A stretch of 26,725 nt of DNA from an uncultured Mycoplasmatota bacterium. Its GTDB lineage: Bacteria; Bacillota_I; Bacilli_A; RF39; UBA660. Shown one piece after another: positions 16,477 to 24,400 of this stretch. Position 1 is the stretch's first letter. Each line of letters starts with the position of its first letter. Both the position numbers and the translations under genes were made by a program. The notes under the pieces are model-generated. The model worked only from the letters and a program-made list of their open reading frames with translations. It ran no database searches and was not told the DNA's origin. The DNA lies in assembly GCA_900544605.1 (NCBI GenBank), contig UQVP01000015.1, positions 1-26,725 of the forward strand. The letters run 5' to 3'.

Positions 16477-18240
16477 ATGTTGGGTAAGGTAGTGTATGTT
16501 AGTGATAATGAAGTTCATGTAAGGGTGCCAGATGGTGCTAATATAGTAACAAATATTATTAATATTCATGTTATTTTAGAGGATGAACAGAAAAGAGTAG
16601 TTGGTGAAGTAGTCGATATTACTGGTAATCTTATTAAAATAGGGTTACTTGGAGAGTATGTTGGTGATACTTTTTATACAGGTGTTATTAGAAAACCGAC
16701 TTTAAATGCTAAAATTAGAATTATTAATAATGAAGAATTGTCTGTTATTACAGGTAGAAATGATATAAATAGTTTTCATTTAGGTGTTAGTCCTTTATAT
16801 AATAATTATCCAGTATATGGTGATATTAACAAACTATTTAGTAATCATCTTGCTATCTTTGGAAATAGTGGTAGTGGTAAATCTTGTGGGGTTGCCAGAA
16901 TACTTCAAAATTTATTTTTGAACAAAAATATTATGCCTTGTAAAGCTAATTTTTTGATTTTTGATGCTTACGGAGAATATCATACTGCTTTTAAAGATAT
17001 TGATAAAATAAATCCTAATTATCATTTTAAATATTATACTACTAATAAATATGATAATAATGGTAAAAAACTTCGTATACCAATTTATTTATTTGACATT
17101 AATGATATGGCATTATTACTTTCTGCAACAGAACATTCACAACTTCCAATTATTGAAAAGATGTTAAAAATTGTTAATATATTTGCATCCAATAATGAAA
17201 TGTCTTTAGCTTATAAAAATCACTTAATTGCTAAAGCTATTATTAATATTTTATATACAAATCAAACTTCTGCCTCTAAAAGAAATGATGCTTTTGCGAT
17301 AATTTCTACATGTTCAACACCTCAATTTAATTTAAGTGCTCCAGTTCAAGGATTAGGTTATACACGTAAATTTAGAGATTGTTTTATGATTGACAGTAAC
17401 GGAAATTTCTCAGAGAGCAATCTGCTTATGGAATATTTATCAAGTTTTGTACGCGATGAATATGATGCGTTAGATATTAGAGAAAAAAATTTTTATACAT
17501 TTAAAGATTTAGAAAAAGCTTTAGATTTTACTTTAATATCTGAAGGAATGCTACATAATGAAAAAGTTTATAGCGATGCTATAACACTTAAAGTTCGTCT
17601 TCATTCATTAGTAATAGGGGAATATGCAGAGTATTTTGAATATGATGATTTCATTTCAGAACAAGAGTTTATTTCTAGAATCATGGCTTACGATAATAAT
17701 GGTAAAGCTCAAATAGTTAATTTTAATTTTGAAGATGTTGATGATTGGTTTGCTAAAGTTATAACAAAATTTATGGTTAAATTATTATTTGAGTTTTCTA
17801 AAAATTTGAGTAATCGTGCTTCTGTGCCTTTTAATATTTTCTTAGAAGAAGCTCATCGTTATGTTCAAAAAGATAATGATCAATATTTACTTGGTTATAA
17901 TATTTTTGAAAGAGTAGCTAAGGAAGGAAGAAAGTATGGAATCATATTAAATCTAATTTCTCAACGTCCTGTTGAACTTTCAGAAACAGTGATATCGCAA
18001 GTTTCCAATTTTTTAATTTTTAAATTAACTCATCCTGTTGATATTGATTATATGAAAAAGATGCTTCCTAATATTAATGCTAATATAATAGAAAAACAAA
18101 AAAGTTTACAAGCTGGTACTTGTGTAGCTTTTGGTAATGCTTTTAAAGTACCTATTATTGTCCATTTTGAAATGCCTAACCCAGCTCCTCAAAGTGGAAA
18201 TTGTAATGTTGTTAATACTTGGCAAATAAAGGATGAATAA
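16477..18240 (+). CDS. HerA-like hexameric DNA translocase/ATPase
   Basis: A 587-residue FtsK/HerA-superfamily ATPase. It begins with a HAS-barrel-like beta domain (about 1-90, with GEVVDITGNLIKIGLLGE), then the DUF87 ATPase core with Walker A GNSGSGKS (129-136), a helical insertion, Walker B FNIFLEEAH with Glu457-Glu458, and the HerA-typical sensor/arginine block NLISQRPVELS, ending with FEMPNPAP. HerA proteins pump DNA, classically with the NurA nuclease in end resection, and bacterial versions also occur in defence systems. No NurA, SIR2 or other nuclease gene lies nearby. The gene sits between ylxM and ffh, 12 bases after ylxM, behind AAGGGTGAT. Its exact role here is unknown. Confidence 0.85.
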   Translation: MLGKVVYVSDNEVHVRVPDGANIVTNIINIHVILEDEQKRVVGEVVDITGNLIKIGLLGEYVGDTFYTGVIRKPTLNAKIRIINNEELSVITGRNDINSFHLGVSPLYNNYPVYGDINKLFSNHLAIFGNSGSGKSCGVARILQNLFLNKNIMPCKANFLIFDAYGEYHTAFKDIDKINPNYHFKYYTTNKYDNNGKKLRIPIYLFDINDMALLLSATEHSQLPIIEKMLKIVNIFASNNEMSLAYKNHLIAKAIINILYTNQTSASKRNDAFAIISTCSTPQFNLSAPVQGLGYTRKFRDCFMIDSNGNFSESNLLMEYLSSFVRDEYDALDIREKNFYTFKDLEKALDFTLISEGMLHNEKVYSDAITLKVRLHSLVIGEYAEYFEYDDFISEQEFISRIMAYDNNGKAQIVNFNFEDVDDWFAKVITKFMVKLLFEFSKNLSNRASVPFNIFLEEAHRYVQKDNDQYLLGYNIFERVAKEGRKYGIILNLISQRPVELSETVISQVSNFLIFKLTHPVDIDYMKKMLPNINANIIEKQKSLQAGTCVAFGNAFKVPIIVHFEMPNPAPQSGNCNVVNTWQIKDE

Positions 18241-18255
18241 TTATATTACTAACTT

Positions 18256-18278
18256 AAGAGATATGTTTTATCTCTTTT
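18256..18278 (+). terminator. Weak terminator after the HerA-like gene
   Basis: AAGAGAT pairs with ATCTCTT around a seven-base loop, followed by a short T-rich run broken by one A. Partial readthrough into ffh is likely. Confidence 0.6.
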
Positions 18279-18297
18279 ATTTTGCTTGAAAATATTA

Positions 18298-18303
18298 TAT
18301 AAT
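18298..18303 (+). promoter_or_regulatory. Possible -10 for ffh
   Basis: TATAAT stands 16 bases before the ffh ATG, but the -35 position (TTTTAT at 18275-18280) is weak. ffh may be read both from here and from the upstream operon. Confidence 0.4.
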
Positions 18304-18318
18304 GGGTATGGTGATAAA

Positions 18319-19626
18319 ATGTTTGAAAGTTTAGGAGAAAGATTACAAAACGCTATTGATAAAATAAAAGGTTATGGAAAAATAACTGAAGATAATATAA
18401 GTGATGTAGTAAGAGAAATAAGATTAGCTTTACTTGAAGCTGATGTTAATTATAAAGTAGTAAAAGAATTTGTTAATAATGTAAAAGAAAAAGCTTTAGG
18501 AGAAGAAGTTGCTAAGAGTTTAAAACCTGGAGAAGTATTTGTTAAAATTCTTAAAGATGAACTTGTTGAATTACTTGGTGGTGAAAAAGCTGATTTAAAT
18601 TTAAACGGTAATCCAGCCACTTTAATGCTTGTTGGTCTTCAAGGTACAGGTAAAACAACAATGATAGGTAAACTTGGATTAATGCTTAGAAAAAAATATC
18701 ACAAGAAACCACTTTTAGTTGCTTGTGATGTTTATAGACCTGCTGCTATTGACCAACTAAAAACAATAGGTAAAGAATTAAATATTGAAGTATATAGTGA
18801 AGGAAAAGGTAATCCATTAGAGATTTCTAAAAATGCGATTAATTACGCTAAAGAAAATAAATTTGATTATGTTTTAATAGATACAGCAGGACGTTTACAC
18901 ATTGATACAGAACTTATGGATGAATTAAAAAGTATTAATGAAAATATTCATCCTGATGAAATATTATTAGTAGTTGATAGTATGACAGGTCAAGATGCCA
19001 TAAATGTTATTGAAGGATTTAATGAAGCTCTTCCATTAACTGGTGCCATTTTAACAAAATTGGATGGTGATACTAGAGGTGGAGCTGCTCTTTCTATTCG
19101 TCATTTAACTAATGTTCCAATTAAATTTGTTGGTGTGAGTGAAAAGATGGATGGAATAGAAGAATTTTATCCTGAAAGAATGGCAACTCGCATTTTAGGT
19201 ATGGGAGATATTATGACAATGCTAGAAAAAGCTGAGTCAGTAATAGATGAAGAAGAAGCTTTAAAAACAGCTAAAAAGATGCAAAAGGGAAATTTTGATT
19301 TAGAAGATTTTTTAAATCAATTAAAACAAATAAAGAAACTAGGACCTTTAGAAAATCTACTTAAAATGATTCCTGGAGCTAAAAAAATGGGATTAAATCA
19401 AGTCCATATTGATCCTAAAGATATGGCTCACGTAGAAGCGATTATTCTTTCAATGACGCCTTATGAGAGAAGACATCCAGAGGTACTTAAAGCAAGCCGT
19501 AAAGTTAGAATTGCTAAAGGTAGTGGGAGAAGTGTAGAAGAAGTAAATAGACTTCTAAAACAATTTGAACAAATGAAAGATATGATGAAAAAATTTCAAA
19601 ATGGTAGTTTAAAAATGCCATTTTAA
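18319..19626 (+). CDS. ffh: Signal recognition particle protein
   Basis: Ffh binds 4.5S/scRNA and signal sequences emerging from the ribosome. The 435-residue protein has the N domain (from MFESLGERLQNAIDKI), the G domain with GLQGTGKTTMIGKL (from residue 106), ACDVYRPAAIDQL, DTAGRLH, TKLDGDTRGGAALS and GVSEKMDGIEEF, and a complete methionine-rich M domain (about 300-435) with the RNA-binding stretch SMTPYERRHPEVLKASRK and GSGRSVEEVNRLL. It ends in a methionine-rich helix. The ATG at 18319 is supported by GGTGAT and by the usual N-terminus; an in-frame ATA/ATG-like upstream extension precedes the -10. Confidence 0.97.
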   Translation: MFESLGERLQNAIDKIKGYGKITEDNISDVVREIRLALLEADVNYKVVKEFVNNVKEKALGEEVAKSLKPGEVFVKILKDELVELLGGEKADLNLNGNPATLMLVGLQGTGKTTMIGKLGLMLRKKYHKKPLLVACDVYRPAAIDQLKTIGKELNIEVYSEGKGNPLEISKNAINYAKENKFDYVLIDTAGRLHIDTELMDELKSINENIHPDEILLVVDSMTGQDAINVIEGFNEALPLTGAILTKLDGDTRGGAALSIRHLTNVPIKFVGVSEKMDGIEEFYPERMATRILGMGDIMTMLEKAESVIDEEEALKTAKKMQKGNFDLEDFLNQLKQIKKLGPLENLLKMIPGAKKMGLNQVHIDPKDMAHVEAIILSMTPYERRHPEVLKASRKVRIAKGSGRSVEEVNRLLKQFEQMKDMMKKFQNGSLKMPF

Positions 19627-19650
19627 AAGGAAAGTTTAACTTTCTTTTTT
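19625..19650 (+). terminator. Terminator after ffh
   Basis: GAAAGT pairs with ACTTTC around TTA, extended by A-rich/T-rich pairing on both sides, ending in six T. Confidence 0.7.
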
Positions 19651-19663
19651 AGTAGGTGATAAA

Positions 19664-20014
19664 ATGAATAATGATATATTTGATAGATTAGCAAAATCAA
19701 AATTTAGATCTAGTTTTCATTTAAAAGAAAAAGATATTTTATATATAAAGGAAAAAGGATTAGATAAGATAAAAAGTCATGCTTATGATTTTGTTAATAA
19801 AAGATTAAAGGATGTTTCTAACTTAGTAGATGGAAAACAAACACCAATGAGAGGACATCCTGTCTTTTTAGCCCAACATGCTACAGCTACGTGTTGTAGG
19901 GGATGTCTAGAGAAGTGGCACAAAATAAATAAGAACAAAATATTAACTGATAAAGAAGTAGATTATGTAGTTAATATAATTATGACATGGATTAAAAGGA
20001 ATTATAGAGTTTAA
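19664..20014 (+). CDS. DUF4186 family protein
   Basis: A 116-residue small protein that matches my recollection of DUF4186: RLAKSKFRSSFHL near the N-terminus, DGKQTPMRGHPVFLAQHA in the middle, and CCRGCLEKWHKI after it. Conserved His65, His72, Cys77, Cys78, Cys81 and His85 could form a metal site. Function is unknown for the family. AGGTGAT precedes the ATG. There is no signal or membrane segment. No terminator was seen between it and the CotD-like gene, so readthrough is possible. Confidence 0.85.
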   Translation: MNNDIFDRLAKSKFRSSFHLKEKDILYIKEKGLDKIKSHAYDFVNKRLKDVSNLVDGKQTPMRGHPVFLAQHATATCCRGCLEKWHKINKNKILTDKEVDYVVNIIMTWIKRNYRV

Positions 20015-20023
20015 AGGCAAATA

Positions 20024-20056
20024 ACATATTCATAAATAGACTTACCTCATATGATA
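20024..20056 (+). promoter_or_regulatory. Possible mother-cell (sigma-E/K-like) promoter for the coat gene
   Basis: CATATGATA at 20048-20056 fits the CATAnnnTA -10 pattern of sporulation sigma factors E and K, and ACATATT at 20024-20030 resembles a sigma-E -35. The spacing of 17 bases is longer than usual for these factors, and the motif is easily matched by chance in AT-rich DNA. The coat gene downstream makes it worth recording. Confidence 0.3.
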
Positions 20057-20067
20057 AACTAGGTAAG
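20041..20067 (+). promoter_or_regulatory. Inverted repeat over the ribosome binding site of the coat gene
   Basis: CTTACCT and AGGTAAG are perfect 7-base complements around a 13-base loop. The right arm is fused to the ribosome binding site AAGGGGG, so in RNA the hairpin could reduce translation; in DNA it could be an operator. Confidence 0.45.
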
Positions 20068-20078
20068 GGGGATTTTAA

Positions 20079-20390
20079 ATGTTATTTAATAGAAACTGTG
20101 GATGCAATCGTCAAATAGGTAATGCTTTTGGATTCGGTGGTGGATGTTGTAATCAACCAATGATGGAACAACCTGTTATAGAACCAACTATTAATAAATG
20201 TATTGAAAAAGAGTTCTATCATGAAGTGCCACATTGCTGTCCAATTCATACACACACTATAAATAAACATATCTACACACATACATATACTCCACAATAT
20301 TCTTGTTCTGAAGAAAATGTTGTTGTAAATAATGACTGTGGAAGTTGTAGTGGTCTTGCTAATCAAGGATTTAACAATACAAATATGTAA
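20079..20390 (+). CDS. CotD-like spore coat protein
   Basis: A 103-residue Cys/His-rich protein. The N-terminus is rich in Cys, Gly and Asn (NCGCNRQ, FGGGCC). The centre carries the CotD-like pattern HEVPHCCPIHTHTINKH followed by IYTHTYTPQYSC, that is, a VPHxHPxHTTTVNHH-type stretch. CotD-family proteins are inner-coat components cross-linked through Cys, His and Tyr; Bacillus versions are made in the mother cell under sigma-K. Match made from memory of the family pattern. The ATG has AAGGGGG at a normal distance. A solid terminator follows. Confidence 0.7.
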   Translation: MLFNRNCGCNRQIGNAFGFGGGCCNQPMMEQPVIEPTINKCIEKEFYHEVPHCCPIHTHTINKHIYTHTYTPQYSCSEENVVVNNDCGSCSGLANQGFNNTNM

Positions 20391-20394
20391 TGTG

Positions 20395-20427
20395 AAAAAA
20401 CCAACGAAAAAATCGCTGGTTTTTTTG
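20395..20427 (+). terminator. Terminator after the coat gene
   Basis: AAAAAACCAACG pairs with CGCTGGTTTTTT (one mismatch) around a seven-base A-rich loop, and the T run forms the 3' side. The A/T symmetry means it could also work on the minus strand. Confidence 0.85.
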
Positions 20428-20484
20428 TGCTATAAAAAGGAAATACAATATTTTTGTGGAATATTAGAAGTGAAGGAGGAAAAA

Positions 20485-21336
20485 ATGAAAGAAGATAAAA
20501 TGCATTTAATAAATAAGTTATTTAATAATGAAACAATAAGAACTGTGTGGGATAAAGATGAGGAAAAATATTACATTAGTGTTGTTGATATAGTTGGGAT
20601 TTTATCAGAAAGTAAAGATGGTAGAAAATATTGGAACAAGTTAAAACAACGTCTTAAGTTTGAGGGAAATGAGTCGGTGACAAATTGTCACCAACTGAAA
20701 TTAAAATCTTCGGATGGTAAATATTATAATACTGATGTGTGTGATATAGAAGAAATGTTTCGAATAATAGAATCAATACCTAGTAAAAATGCTGAACCTA
20801 TAAAACAATGGTTGTCAAGATTAGGGAGTGAAAGAATAAATGAAACATTTGATCCATCACTTGCAGCACAAAGGGCAATAGATTTGTATAGAAAAAAAGG
20901 ATACAGTGAAGAATGGATAATAAGAAGAGTAAAAGGTATACAAGATAGAAAAAAACTAACAGATGTGTGGAATGAAAATGGAGTAACAAAAGAAATAGAA
21001 TATGCAATATTAACAAATGAAATTTACAAGGGATGGTCAGGAATGAATGCTAATGAATATAAAGAATATAAAGGATTAAGAAAAGAGTCTTTAAGAGATA
21101 ATATGTCTGATTTAGAAGTGGTACTTGCTGATATTGGTGAAATTACTACTAGAGAACTTGCAAAGAAATATAAGCCTTATGGATTAGATAATAACATAAA
21201 AATTGCTAAAGAAGGTGGTACAGTTGCTAGAAATACACGAAAAGATATTGAAAAAAGATTATGTGAGTCTGTTATTAAAAAAGATAATTTATTGAAATAT
21301 AAATATAACGAAAATGATAAAATACAAACAAAATAA
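20485..21336 (+). CDS. BRO-N domain protein (phage antirepressor-like)
   Basis: A 283-residue protein with an N-terminal BRO domain (about residues 13-110): IRTVWDKDEEKYYISVVDIVGIL, then a helical part and the strand KSSDGKYYNTDVCDIEEMFRII. BRO-N domains bind DNA and occur in phage antirepressors, baculovirus BRO proteins and DinD. The C-terminal half (about 150-270) is helical, with an R/K-rich section WIIRRVKGIQDRKK and a final ARNTRKDIEKRL. The ATG at 20485 is set by AAGGAGG six bases upstream; the frame is open further upstream, but that part crosses the coat-gene terminator. No other phage gene is near, so it is a solitary cargo or domesticated gene. No clear promoter was found. Confidence 0.8.
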   Translation: MKEDKMHLINKLFNNETIRTVWDKDEEKYYISVVDIVGILSESKDGRKYWNKLKQRLKFEGNESVTNCHQLKLKSSDGKYYNTDVCDIEEMFRIIESIPSKNAEPIKQWLSRLGSERINETFDPSLAAQRAIDLYRKKGYSEEWIIRRVKGIQDRKKLTDVWNENGVTKEIEYAILTNEIYKGWSGMNANEYKEYKGLRKESLRDNMSDLEVVLADIGEITTRELAKKYKPYGLDNNIKIAKEGGTVARNTRKDIEKRLCESVIKKDNLLKYKYNENDKIQTK

Positions 21337-21345
21337 AGATAACAC

Positions 21346-21374
21346 TTGAATAATAAAAAAAATTATAATATAAT
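21346..21374 (+). promoter_or_regulatory. Promoter of the T-box/leuS transcript
   Basis: TTGAAT, 17 bases, TATAAT. A second TATAAT overlaps five bases upstream with too short a spacer. Confidence 0.75.
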
Positions 21375-21390
21375 ATTCTTATATTAAAAA

Positions 21391-21595
21391 ACAAACGAAG
21401 AGAGTAGTAATAATAATTTATTATGTTTAGAGAAGAAGTGGATGGTGAAAACTTCTGATAAGATATTATGAACTTGCTTTTCTAGTTGCGTATGCCGTAA
21501 TTCTGCGTTAAAGATTTGAGAGTGTAATAAAATATTATGAAATAAGGTGGTACCGCGATTAATCGTCCTTATATTTATAATATTTTTGTTTTTTA
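21391..21595 (+). ncRNA. T-box leader, leucine-specific
   Basis: A tRNA-sensing leader that lets transcription continue when uncharged tRNA-Leu binds. Landmarks in order: AGAGAGTAG at the base of stem I, the distal loop block GGATGGTGAA (21440-21449), the specifier TTA at 21466-21468 followed by TGAAC, and the T-box AAGGTGGTACCGCG (21544-21557). TGGT at 21548-21551 would pair with the ACCA end of tRNA-Leu. The terminator pairs ATAAGG with CCTTAT and CGAT with ATCG and extends through a long A/T stem (AAAATATTAT with ATAATATTTT), followed by a T-rich run to about 21594. The UUA specifier agrees with leuS downstream. Confidence 0.93.
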
Positions 21596-21607
21596 AGGAG
21601 GATTTTT

Positions 21608-21952
21608 ATGAAATATATTGTTATGTTTGTGGTATCATTTTTAGTGGTTTATTTAGCTTATCTTTTTACTGTTATTTTAAATAAAAAGAAGTTGAAAAAA
21701 TTTGAAACAAGTAATCAAGCTTTATATTTTACAAGAAAATATAAAATTAAAGTTAATGATAGTAATGCAAAGTTACTCGCTAATTTAGTAGCGCTTGCTA
21801 ATGCTTTTATTATTAGTATTACTATAGTTATAATAGAGTTAGTTCAAAATTATATATTAAAAGTATTAGTTGCTTTTATAGTGATAGTTCCACTAATTTT
21901 AATTTTATATCATATAATTGGTTTAATGATGTTGAAAAGAGGTAATAAATAA
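21608..21952 (+). CDS. Small membrane protein in the leuS operon
   Basis: Unrecognised, 114 residues. Three hydrophobic segments: about 3-24 (N-terminal, could act as a signal anchor), 58-82 and 86-108, with a basic loop (KKKLKKFETSNQ) after the first. It is the first gene behind the leucine T-box and overlaps leuS by one base (TAATG), so its synthesis must be tied to leucine starvation together with LeuRS. AAGGAGG lies eight bases before the ATG. No transporter motif is visible. Confidence 0.8.
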   Translation: MKYIVMFVVSFLVVYLAYLFTVILNKKKLKKFETSNQALYFTRKYKIKVNDSNAKLLANLVALANAFIISITIVIIELVQNYILKVLVAFIVIVPLILILYHIIGLMMLKRGNK

Positions 21953-24348
21953 TGTACGATTTTACAAATATAGAAAAGAAATGGCAAAAGTATTGGGAAG
22001 ACAATAATACTTTTAAAACTGATATTTATGATTTTAGTAAGCCTAAATATTATGCCCTAGATATGTTTCCATATCCATCTGGTGTTGGTCTTCATGCAGG
22101 ACATCCAGAAGGATATACAGCAACAGATATTATAGCACGTATGAAAAGAATGCAAGGGTATAATGTTTTACACCCAATGGGATTTGATTCATTTGGACTT
22201 CCTGCTGAACAATTTGCTATATCAACAGGAAATCATCCAGAAGGATTTACAAAGAAAAACATTGAAACATTTAAAACACAATTAAAAATGTTAGGTTTTT
22301 CTTATGATTGGGATAGAGAAGTTTCTACTTCTGATCCAAACTTCTACAAATGGACACAATGGATATTTAAACAATTATTTTTAGATGGATATGCTAAATG
22401 TGTTGATATGCCAGTTAATTGGTGTGAAGAGTTAGGAACAGTTCTTGCTAATGATGAAGTTATTGATGGCAAGAGCGAGCGTGGAGGATATCCTGTTGTT
22501 AGAAAAAACATGAAGCAATGGGTTATAGATATTCCTGCTTATGCTGAAAAATTACTTGCAGGTTTAGATGAAATTGATTGGCCTGAATCAACTAAAGAAA
22601 TTCAAAGAAATTGGATTGGAAAAAGTATCGGAGCTCACGTTGATTTCAAAGTAAAAGATACTGACTTTAAATTTACAGTTTTTACAACACGTTGTGATAC
22701 TTTATTTGGAGCAACATATTGTGTTTTAGCTCCTGAACATAAACTTGTTGATATGATAACTACTGAAGAACAAAAAGAAGCAGTTGAAAATTATAAAAAG
22801 ATGTGTGCTTCTAAATCTGATTTAGAAAGAACAGAATTAAATAAAGAAAAGACAGGAGTATTTACTGGTGCATACGCTATTAATCCTGTCAATAATAAAG
22901 AAATTCCTATTTGGATAAGTGATTATGTTTTAGCAACATATGGCACTGGAGCAATTATGGCAGTTCCTGCTCATGATGATCGTGATTATGAGTTTGCTAA
23001 GAAGTTTAATATTCCAATTATTCAAGTTCTAGATGGTGATAGTATAGAAGAACACGCTTACACTAAAGATGGTGTGCATATTAATTCTGAGTTCCTAGAT
23101 GGACTTAATAAAGAAGACGCTATTAATAAAATGATTGATTGGCTTGAAGAAAATAACTGTGGAAAAAAACAAGTTAACTACCGTTTAAGAGATTGGATTT
23201 TTGCTCGTCAAAGATATTGGGGTGAACCAATTCCAATTATTCACTTAGAAGATGGTAAAGATATAGCGCTTGCTGATTCTGAATTACCTTTAATTTTACC
23301 GACATTAGAAGATTACAAAGGTAAAAATGGAAAAGCGCCACTTGAAAATGCTATTGATTGGGTTAATGTAGAAGTAGATGGTATTAAAGGAAAAAGAGAA
23401 ACTTCTACAATGCCTGGTAGTGCTGGTTCAAGTTGGTATTTCTTAAGATATATTGATCCACATAATAATGAATGTTTAGCTGATAAAAAATTGCTAGAAC
23501 ATTGGATGCCAGTTGATTTATATGTTGGTGGTCCAGAACATGCTGTTGGACATTTGTTATATTCTAGAATGTGGAATAATTATTTATATGATAAAGGAAT
23601 TGTTCCAGTTAAAGAACCATTTAAAAAATTAGTACATCAGGGAATGATCTTAGGTTCCAATGGTATTAAAATGGGTAAAAGATATCCTGAATATGTTGTA
23701 AATCCAAATGATATTGTAAAAGAATATGGTGCTGATACATTAAGACTTTATGAGATGTTTATGGGGCCTTTGGAAGCTGATAAACCATGGAATGATGATG
23801 CCGTTGATGGTGCTAAAAAATTCTTGGATAGAATATGGAGACTTTATACCGAAGAAAATAAAATAACAGATCAAGCAAATTCAAATCTTGAAAAGATTTA
23901 TCACAAAACAGTTAAGAAGGTAACTAGTGATTACGAATCTTTAAGTTTTAATACAGCTATTAGTCAAATGATGATATTTATTAATGCTATTTATAAAGAA
24001 GAAGTATTCCCTTTAGAATATGCAAAAGGATTATTAAAATTATTAAATCCAATAGTTCCACACATTACTGAAGAACTATGGACCGAAGTGTTTAAGCAAC
24101 AGAATACTATTGCTTATGAACCATGGCCTACATATGATGAAACAAAGACAATAGATGAAACTTATGAATTAGTAGTTCAAGTAAATGGAAAAGTACGTGG
24201 AAAAATAGAAACACATACAGATACTACAGAAGAAGAAATGAAAGAAAAAGCTTTACAAATTGAAAATGTAAAGAAACATTTGGAAGGATTACAAATTGTA
24301 AAAATTGTTACTATTCCTAAGAAATTGGTTAGTATTGTTGCAAAATAG
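21952..24348 (+). CDS. leuS: Leucyl-tRNA synthetase
   Basis: LeuRS attaches leucine to tRNA-Leu in two ATP-dependent steps and edits mistakes. The 798-residue protein has the HIGH-type motif HAGH (48-51) in PSGVGLHAGHPEGYTATD, the connective-peptide editing domain with GTGAIMAVPAHDDRDYEFA, the tRNA-binding block RDWIFARQRYWGEPIP, PGSAGSSWYFLRYIDP, and the C-terminal anticodon-binding helices and final small domain (LVVQVNGKVRGKI). The second class I motif reads KMGKR (573-577) instead of KMSKS; both lysines that matter are kept. The length is normal. It shares the T-box transcript with the small membrane gene. Confidence 0.97.
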   Translation: MYDFTNIEKKWQKYWEDNNTFKTDIYDFSKPKYYALDMFPYPSGVGLHAGHPEGYTATDIIARMKRMQGYNVLHPMGFDSFGLPAEQFAISTGNHPEGFTKKNIETFKTQLKMLGFSYDWDREVSTSDPNFYKWTQWIFKQLFLDGYAKCVDMPVNWCEELGTVLANDEVIDGKSERGGYPVVRKNMKQWVIDIPAYAEKLLAGLDEIDWPESTKEIQRNWIGKSIGAHVDFKVKDTDFKFTVFTTRCDTLFGATYCVLAPEHKLVDMITTEEQKEAVENYKKMCASKSDLERTELNKEKTGVFTGAYAINPVNNKEIPIWISDYVLATYGTGAIMAVPAHDDRDYEFAKKFNIPIIQVLDGDSIEEHAYTKDGVHINSEFLDGLNKEDAINKMIDWLEENNCGKKQVNYRLRDWIFARQRYWGEPIPIIHLEDGKDIALADSELPLILPTLEDYKGKNGKAPLENAIDWVNVEVDGIKGKRETSTMPGSAGSSWYFLRYIDPHNNECLADKKLLEHWMPVDLYVGGPEHAVGHLLYSRMWNNYLYDKGIVPVKEPFKKLVHQGMILGSNGIKMGKRYPEYVVNPNDIVKEYGADTLRLYEMFMGPLEADKPWNDDAVDGAKKFLDRIWRLYTEENKITDQANSNLEKIYHKTVKKVTSDYESLSFNTAISQMMIFINAIYKEEVFPLEYAKGLLKLLNPIVPHITEELWTEVFKQQNTIAYEPWPTYDETKTIDETYELVVQVNGKVRGKIETHTDTTEEEMKEKALQIENVKKHLEGLQIVKIVTIPKKLVSIVAK

Positions 24349-24370
24349 ATAGATTTTCTATCTATTTTTT
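24344..24370 (+). terminator. Terminator after leuS
   Basis: AATAGATAGA pairs perfectly with TCTATCTATT around TTT, followed by four more T. The leuS stop codon lies in the left arm. Confidence 0.88.
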
Positions 24371-24378
24371 GTTATAAT
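24370..24378 (+). promoter_or_regulatory. Extended -10 for the exporter gene
   Basis: TGTTATAAT is an extended -10 directly after the leuS terminator, 22 bases before the ATG at 24401. The -35 position falls in the terminator and is not recognisable. Confidence 0.5.
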
Positions 24379-24400
24379 TTTAAACGAAAGAAGAGATACT

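Noticed and set aside
20332..20484. Upstream extension of the BRO-N gene
   Set aside because: The frame is open, but it overlaps the end of the coat gene and its terminator, and AAGGAGG marks the start at 20485.
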